Shown: positions 58,961 through 64,000 of the stretch, one piece after another
Position numbering within the stretch: the first letter of the stretch is position 1
Layout: each line of letters starts with the position of its first letter
NCBI RefSeq assembly: GCF_000633395.1
Contig: NZ_AYMU01000023.1
Coordinates: 1 to 64,000, forward strand
Origin: Pseudomonas sp. PH1b
GTDB lineage: Bacteria > Pseudomonadota > Gammaproteobacteria > Pseudomonadales > Pseudomonadaceae
Length of the DNA stretch: 64,000 nt
Direction of reading: 5' to 3'
Program-made: the position numbers and the translations under genes
Notes under the pieces: model-generated
Databases searched by the model: none
Told to the model about the DNA's origin: nothing
What the model saw: only the letters and a program-made list of their open reading frames with translations

Positions 58961-60520
58961 ATGGAAATTCCAGGCGAAATCAAAGCGGGGATCGACACCC
59001 GCTCGCTGCACAGCCGCGCCGATGGAACCCTCGACTGGTCGATTTTCTGGATCAGCGGAGGTTTCTTCCTGCTGTTCCTGGTCATTGCCCTGATAGACCT
59101 GAACACCCTTTCCAGCCTGATCGGCCACGCCTTCACCTGGAGCACCCACTACTTCGGGCTGTACTGGCAGGTGCTGATGCTGGCGACCTTCGGCGCCAGC
59201 CTGTACATCGGCTTCACCCGCCTGGGCCGGGTACGCCTGGGCGGCGTCGGGTCCAAGCCCAGCATCAGCACCTTCAACTGGGTGTCGATGATCATGTGCG
59301 CCCTGCTGGCCGGAGGCGGCGCCTTCTGGGCCGCCGCCGAACCGATGATGCATTTCATCGCCCCACCGCCGTACTTCGGCGCCGTAGCCAAGACCGACGC
59401 CGCCGGCGTGGCGGCGCTGTCCCAGTCGTTCCTGCACTGGGGCTTCATGGCCTGGGCAGTGCTCGGCAGCCTGCTGACCGTGGTCTACATGTACCTGCAC
59501 CACGAAAAGAACCTGCCGCTGATGCCGCGCACCCTGCTCTATCCGCTGCTGGGCGAGCGCGCCCTCAAGGGCCCGATCGCGGTGTTCGCCGATGCCTCGG
59601 CGATCATCGCGGTGGTGGCCGGCACCATTGGCCCGGTGGGCTTTCTCGGCCTGCAGATTGCCTTTGTCCTGCACTCGGTGTGGGGCGTGCCCAACACCAT
59701 CATGGTCCAGGCCATGGTGATTCTCTCGGTGACGGTGATCTACACCCTGTCCTGCGTGGTGGGCCTGGGCGGCCTGCGCCTGGTGAGCAAGGTCCACGTA
59801 TGGCTGATGCTGGGCCTGGCGGCGTTCCTGTTCATCTTCGGCCCCACCCTGTTCCTCAGCGAAACCCTGGCCCAGAGCCTGGCGGTGCACGTCACCAGCT
59901 TCTTCCAGACCGCCCTGTACCGCGACGACAACGCCTGGCTCAACAGCTGGACCCTGTTCTACTGGGGCTGGTTCATCGGCTACGCGCCGATGATGGGCAT
60001 CTACGTGGCCAAAGTCTCCCGCGGGCGCAGCATCCGCGAAGTGATCACCCTGATGTCGGTGGCCGCACCGCTGATCACCATGCTCTGGTTCACCCTGGTG
60101 GGCGGCACCGGGATCGGTATCGAATTGCAGTCGCCGGGCAGTGTGATCAGCCACGGCGTGCAGCCTGAAGCGCTGCTGCTCGGGGTGGCCCAGTCGATGC
60201 CGCTGCCCAACCTGATTTCGGCGCTGTTCCTGTTCCTCAGCTTCTTTTCGGTGGTCACCAGCGCCGGCTCCATGTCCTACACCGTGGCCATGGCCATCAG
60301 CAGCAACCACGACGAATCCCCGGCCTGGCTGCGGGTGTTCTGGGGTGCCGGCATGGGCCTGGTGGGGGCGACCCTGATCACCCTCGGTGAGGGCGGCATC
60401 AGTGCCTTGCAGTCGTTTATCGTGATCACGGCGGTGCCGGTGTCGCTGCTGATCCTCCCGGCCGTCTGGGACGCGATCCGCATCGCCCGGCAAATGGCCC
60501 GCGAACAGGGGGTGCTCTGA
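58961..60520 (+). CDS. BCCT-family betaine/carnitine/choline transporter
   Basis: A 519-residue transporter with 12 helices. Family signatures include WAAAEPMMHF, SVWGVPN and WTLFYWGWFIGYAPMMGIYVAKVSRGRSI. It imports quaternary amines such as glycine betaine, carnitine or choline, and suggests the substrate class of the cluster. It lacks a long osmosensing C-terminal tail. A CGGAGG SD precedes the ATG. Confidence 0.93.
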   Translation: MEIPGEIKAGIDTRSLHSRADGTLDWSIFWISGGFFLLFLVIALIDLNTLSSLIGHAFTWSTHYFGLYWQVLMLATFGASLYIGFTRLGRVRLGGVGSKPSISTFNWVSMIMCALLAGGGAFWAAAEPMMHFIAPPPYFGAVAKTDAAGVAALSQSFLHWGFMAWAVLGSLLTVVYMYLHHEKNLPLMPRTLLYPLLGERALKGPIAVFADASAIIAVVAGTIGPVGFLGLQIAFVLHSVWGVPNTIMVQAMVILSVTVIYTLSCVVGLGGLRLVSKVHVWLMLGLAAFLFIFGPTLFLSETLAQSLAVHVTSFFQTALYRDDNAWLNSWTLFYWGWFIGYAPMMGIYVAKVSRGRSIREVITLMSVAAPLITMLWFTLVGGTGIGIELQSPGSVISHGVQPEALLLGVAQSMPLPNLISALFLFLSFFSVVTSAGSMSYTVAMAISSNHDESPAWLRVFWGAGMGLVGATLITLGEGGISALQSFIVITAVPVSLLILPAVWDAIRIARQMAREQGVL

Positions 60521-62215
60521 ATGAACCTGCGACCACCCGCCAGCGTGATGAAGGCGGCGCGCCTGGGGGCCTTCCACCAGTCCCGGCTGTCGTTCATGCG
60601 CCAATTGCTGCGCCGCCTCAAGGCGGAAAACTGGCAGTTCCAGCGCCCGCTGTGGACCCTCGACAGCCAGGGCGTGGGCCGCGCGGTGTACACCGCCACC
60701 GGCCCCGAGCGCAGCTACAGCCTGGTGGCCTTCGCCCATGACCTGGACCCGGCACTGCGCTCGGACCGGGTGATTGCCACCGCCTGGGACGCCACCTTCG
60801 CCCTGTTCGACGGCATCCCCGATGCCGCCGACCTGGACCGCCTGGAGGCCAATGTGCCGAAGCAGGAAGCCGGGCGCATTTCCTCCCGCGAGCTGTGCAT
60901 GGCCCGGGCCAACCGCTCGGTGCGGCTGTTCGAACATGTGATCGAGGCCCTGGCCGCCGGCCACCAGCCGCAGCGCGAATTCATCGACGAAGTCGGCTAC
61001 CTGATGCGCACCACCGCGGTCTACGGCAGCGGCAAGTTCGGCGCCGCCGACCGCGAAAGCATTGCCGATCGCGCCGAACTGGCGGCGCCCTTCCAGGCGG
61101 AAATGCTCACCGTGTTCCTGATCCGCGCCTTCACCCTAGACCTGGTGGAACACCTGGCCCAGGCCCGGGCGCCCCAGCAGGCGGTGACCCTGGAGCCGGA
61201 GTTGCGCCGGCGCCTGGGCATCGGCAACTCCACGGGCCTGGGCATGGCGCCGTTCCTGCTCAACCATCCGGTGCTGCTGAACAACTGGGTGCAGGCCCGG
61301 GAAACGGCTCTGCAACGGGTGCGCGCCGTGCGCCAGCCAACGGCCGGAGAACGTCAGCTGTTCGTCGAGTTCCTCGCCCGGGCCCAGGCCGGCATCGGCC
61401 ACTGGCATTCCGAACACGAACTGCAACACGGCCGCATCCTGCAACTGCAAGGCGACCTGCAACGCCTGCAGCAACGCATCGCCAGCGGCGTCCTGGAACA
61501 GGACTCCCCCTGGGACCAACTCTATCGCTGGGCCGAGGGCGCGCTGTCGCTGGAAGCCCAGGAGTGCCTGGTGTCGCTGCTGCTGGAACCCTACGGGCAC
61601 CTGGTGGATGAGCTGGGCGCCGGCATGCAGGCCGATGAGCAAGCCAGCTTCAGCCTCGACGGCAGCATGAGCATCGGCCGCCTGCGGCAGATACTCGACG
61701 AACACTATGCCTGGGTCGCGGCCATCGACTTTTCCAGCGAAGCCAGCCGGGCGCTGTTCTGGTACGTCTCCGAGGAAAAACTCGAACCGCGGATCGGCCA
61801 GCGCTTTGCCGAGCCCGGGCAGGACCTGGAACAGCCCCTGGCAGTGGCCCGGGACATCGCCCAGTTGCAGGCCGCCCTGCCGGGCTGGAGCGACTCGCAA
61901 AGCGTCGCCAGCTTCCTCCTGCGGCATCCGGAACACCGCCACAGCCTGCGCCGGGTGCAACTGGCGCCAGCGTTCCCCTACGCCGACATCCAGGACAACC
62001 TGATCGACCAGGCGCTGCTGCCCATCGACCTGCTGCGCTGCAAGCTGTCGTTCTTCGGCGCCACCCACTTCGACCCGCGCTCGGATCGCTGGGTGCGCAT
62101 CACCCTCTACCAGAACGCGCCCTTCCCCCATGAACTGGGGCGGGTGGCGGCAGACGACTGGTCCTACCCCAACCTCGACAGCCAGGAGCAGCGCCGTGCA
62201 TGCCTCGTTGAATGA
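60521..62215 (+). CDS. Conserved protein of unknown function (564 residues)
   Basis: It starts one base after the BCCT stop, with SD-like GGGGG upstream. No transmembrane helix or signal is seen. It is rich in Arg, Leu and Gln, largely helical, and shows no catalytic motif I recognise. It overlaps the next gene by 20 bases, so the two are translated together. It is probably an enzyme or partner in the pathway. Confidence 0.75.
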   Translation: MNLRPPASVMKAARLGAFHQSRLSFMRQLLRRLKAENWQFQRPLWTLDSQGVGRAVYTATGPERSYSLVAFAHDLDPALRSDRVIATAWDATFALFDGIPDAADLDRLEANVPKQEAGRISSRELCMARANRSVRLFEHVIEALAAGHQPQREFIDEVGYLMRTTAVYGSGKFGAADRESIADRAELAAPFQAEMLTVFLIRAFTLDLVEHLAQARAPQQAVTLEPELRRRLGIGNSTGLGMAPFLLNHPVLLNNWVQARETALQRVRAVRQPTAGERQLFVEFLARAQAGIGHWHSEHELQHGRILQLQGDLQRLQQRIASGVLEQDSPWDQLYRWAEGALSLEAQECLVSLLLEPYGHLVDELGAGMQADEQASFSLDGSMSIGRLRQILDEHYAWVAAIDFSSEASRALFWYVSEEKLEPRIGQRFAEPGQDLEQPLAVARDIAQLQAALPGWSDSQSVASFLLRHPEHRHSLRRVQLAPAFPYADIQDNLIDQALLPIDLLRCKLSFFGATHFDPRSDRWVRITLYQNAPFPHELGRVAADDWSYPNLDSQEQRRACLVE

Positions 62216-62849
62216 AATCGAAAGCCTGTGCAAGAAAGCCGCCCGCGGTGCCGGGCTGTCCTGGGGCCTGGCGGAGGAAGCCGGCAAGGCCGCGCGCTGG
62301 CTCTCGGCCCACGGCCTCGACGGCCCGGGGCTGCTGGCCACGCAGTTGCAGCAGAATGACGGCTGTGCCTACCAGCAACTGGCCCCCGATGTCAGCGCCG
62401 AGCCCTGGCAGGTGCCAGGGCATGCCCTGTGCCCGCTGATCGCCGGGGCGACCCTGAGCGATCACGCCCACCTGCTGCGCAGCAACGGTCGCATCGAGCT
62501 CCGGCAGGTGGCGCACCCGCAATTGCTGCTGCCCTTTGCCAGCGCCACCGCGCGCCAGCTCGGCCTGTGGCTGGAACTGTCCTGGGACGGCTGCAGCCTG
62601 AAGTTTTCCCCCACGGGCGAAGCCTGGCTGATGCACCCGCAGAACCTTGGCGCCGCCACCGCCGCCCGGGTGCGCTGCGCCTGTGTGGCTCCTGCTGGCG
62701 CCCTCGGCAAGCCTCTGGCGGGCAGCATTCCGGACCTGGGCGACAGCCCCCAGCACGACCTCGACCACCTCGCCGCCCGCACCTACGTGCCGGCCTCCGA
62801 CGCCTCGCGCCTGCTGGGCGCCGGTGCCGGCCTGAGCGACAACAACTGA
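62196..62849 (+). CDS. DUF3726 domain protein
   Basis: A 217-residue protein from GTG 62196 (V-HASLNEIESLCKKAARGAGLSWGLAEEAGKA), with AGGAG upstream; no ATG fits. The N-terminal motif and length match DUF3726 proteins, which accompany catabolic operons. Function unknown. It overlaps the 564-residue gene. Confidence 0.8.
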   Translation: MHASLNEIESLCKKAARGAGLSWGLAEEAGKAARWLSAHGLDGPGLLATQLQQNDGCAYQQLAPDVSAEPWQVPGHALCPLIAGATLSDHAHLLRSNGRIELRQVAHPQLLLPFASATARQLGLWLELSWDGCSLKFSPTGEAWLMHPQNLGAATAARVRCACVAPAGALGKPLAGSIPDLGDSPQHDLDHLAARTYVPASDASRLLGAGAGLSDNN

Positions 62850-62880
62850 CCTTTCCACCCTTGAACCCATGGACCTCGAC

Positions 62881-63240
62881 ATGACCTCACCCATCCAGCG
62901 AATCGGCACCACACCACGCTTCAGCGAAGCCGTGATCCACAACCAGACCGTCTACCTGGCCGGCCAGGTTTCGCAATTGATCGAAGGGGATATCCGCGCC
63001 CAGACCCAGGACGTGCTGCAACAGATCGACGCCGTGCTGGCCAGGGCCGGCACCGACAAGGGCCACCTGCTCAGCGCGCAGATCTGGCTCAAGGACATGG
63101 CCGATTACCCGGCCATGAATCAGCTCTGGGATGCCTGGCTGGAAGGCGTCCAGGCACCGGTGCGGGCCTGCGTGCAGGCGCCGATGGCCAAGCCCCACTA
63201 CCGCATCGAAGTGTTGGTGATTGCGGCGCAAAAGGCCTGA
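62881..63240 (+). CDS. RidA family protein
   Basis: A 119-residue protein (start MTSPIQRIGTTPRFSEA; ATG 62869 four codons earlier is the alternative). It has YLAGQVSQ and the Arg/Glu C-terminal motif (PVRACVQAPMAKPHYRIEVLV). A second RidA in the window; it probably clears a reactive imine of the BCCT pathway. Confidence 0.9.
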   Translation: MTSPIQRIGTTPRFSEAVIHNQTVYLAGQVSQLIEGDIRAQTQDVLQQIDAVLARAGTDKGHLLSAQIWLKDMADYPAMNQLWDAWLEGVQAPVRACVQAPMAKPHYRIEVLVIAAQKA

Positions 63241-63241
63241 A

Positions 63242-63721
63242 TCAGGCCGACCCTGGCCCGGTCGCTGCGGCCACCAGGGTCCGCTCCATGATCAGCGTCA
63301 GCTCCTCGCCTTCGTAGTGCTCGCGTACCCGGACAAAGCCCAGGCGCGCATAAAAGCCTTCGGCGGTGACCGACGAGGGCACCACCAGCGAGGTCAAGCC
63401 CGAATCCAGCGCCGCCTGCTCGACCGCCGCCATCAGTTGTCGGCCCAGGCCATGGCCGTGGTGCGCCGGGTCGACAAACACCGAACGCACCGCACGTCCA
63501 TCGAGGCTGGCGGTGCCCAGCAATTCCCCGCCCACCAGGACGACGAACATCTGCCGGCGCTGCATCAGCTGGCGCACGGCATCCGCGGTGAAACTGGCCT
63601 TGACCCGCTCGATCACACTGGCGGGGTAATCCTGGGCATTGCTGGTGAGCAGGGCCGCCAGGATCACCTGGCTGACCCGTGCAGCATCGGCCGCTACGGC
63701 CGGACGAACCTGACACTCCAT
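63242..63721 (-). CDS. GNAT-family N-acetyltransferase
   Basis: A 159-residue protein starting MECQVRPAVAADAARVSQVI. The acetyl-CoA motif is VDPAHHGHGLGRQLMAAVEQAA. The substrate is unknown. It is convergent with the RidA gene, with stop codons one base apart; not part of the amine operon. Confidence 0.9.
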   Translation of the reverse strand: MECQVRPAVAADAARVSQVILAALLTSNAQDYPASVIERVKASFTADAVRQLMQRRQMFVVLVGGELLGTASLDGRAVRSVFVDPAHHGHGLGRQLMAAVEQAALDSGLTSLVVPSSVTAEGFYARLGFVRVREHYEGEELTLIMERTLVAAATGPGSA

Positions 63722-63791
63722 GACCACTCCCTGGTTTTCGCGCTGATGACAGTGGCCAAAAATACGGCCCGCCTCGCTCGCTGCCAAGGAC

Positions 63792-64000
63792 TTACTGCAA
63801 CTGGAACACCAGGCAGGGATTGTCATTGAGCCGCCCTTCGAACACTGGCAGCTGGTTCTCCAGGGAGGTGTTATCCAGCAGCCCCCGATCCTTGCGCGCG
63901 ATGATCACCCAGGAATCATGGGGCAGCGCATCCAGGTGCCCGGGGTCGTCGCCGCTGACGAACAGCGGCTGCTCGTCGTGGTCCAGGTTCATCATGTAGC
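63792..64000 (-). CDS. Truncated gene of unknown function (window edge)
   Basis: At least the last 69 codons of a minus-strand gene whose start lies beyond the window (in-frame ...YMMNLDHDEQPLFVSGDDPGHLD). No domain is recognised. The Met pair at the edge might be the start, but the open frame continues. Confidence 0.6.
   Translation of the reverse strand, partial: YMMNLDHDEQPLFVSGDDPGHLDALPHDSWVIIARKDRGLLDNTSLENQLPVFEGRLNDNPCLVFQLQ

Overview
The window is a Pseudomonas chromosome segment. It most resembles the P. fluorescens group (P. protegens / P. chlororaphis type). The gene order from pnp to the lactate genes follows the P. aeruginosa order around pnp-rpsO-truB-rbfA-infB-nusA, ftsH-rlmE, greA-carBA-dapB-dnaJ-dnaK-grpE-recN-fur-omlA-smpB. 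The tmRNA tag (ANDETYGEYALAA) and the paired GC-rich REP elements also fit. This assignment rests on recalled synteny, not on a search.

Layout. 1-1,300: a small lipoprotein gene, a poorly coding stretch and a tRNA-Thr. 1,336-16,700 (minus strand): a conserved information-processing block read from rlmE down to pnp: rlmE, ftsH, folP, glmM, tpiA, secG, tRNA-Leu(GAG), initiator tRNA-fMet, rimP, nusA, infB, rbfA, truB, rpsO, pnp. Hairpins lie at its regulatory joints, including a terminator-like hairpin just before rimP and leader structures around rpsO. 16,800-29,550: yhbY (plus), then on the minus strand a small membrane protein, greA, carB, carA, dapB, dnaJ, dnaK and grpE, with recN divergent. 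grpE and dnaK each carry a near-consensus sigma-32 promoter, and recN has a LexA box. 29,640-33,480: fur divergent from bamE, then rnfH-ratA, an NSS transporter and smpB. 33,565-42,200: the lactate locus, lldR divergent from lldP-lutA-lutB-lutC-dld, with a palindromic LldR-type operator. 42,404-43,210: a small secreted protein and ssrA (tmRNA).

43,174-50,775 is an AT-rich genomic island inserted at the 3' end of ssrA. It carries fic, hsdM, hsdS, an AAA/ABC-type ATPase and an HNH nuclease (TIGR02646-like), with no hsdR and no integrase in view. It ends at a degenerate copy of the ssrA 3' end followed by a strong terminator. The replacement of HsdR by an ATPase/HNH pair like Septu PtuAB is the most interesting system in the window. 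Just downstream, a DUF6124-type gene (51,210) sits behind a leader of about 270 nt with mutually exclusive hairpins, a terminator and an SD-masking stem, which looks like an undescribed cis-regulatory RNA.

51,662-63,240 is a catabolic region for amine or amino-acid compounds. One module has an XRE-cupin regulator, an FAD amine/amino-acid oxidase, a RidA deaminase and a YkvI-type permease. A second has a LysR regulator divergent from an aldehyde dehydrogenase, a metal-ligand-poor M19 dipeptidase homologue, a BCCT transporter, a 564-residue unknown protein, a DUF3726 protein and another RidA. Three transporter genes (lldP, ykvI-like, BCCT) have AACAACAA motifs upstream, as expected for Hfq/Crc carbon catabolite repression. 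The window ends with a GNAT acetyltransferase and a truncated unknown gene.
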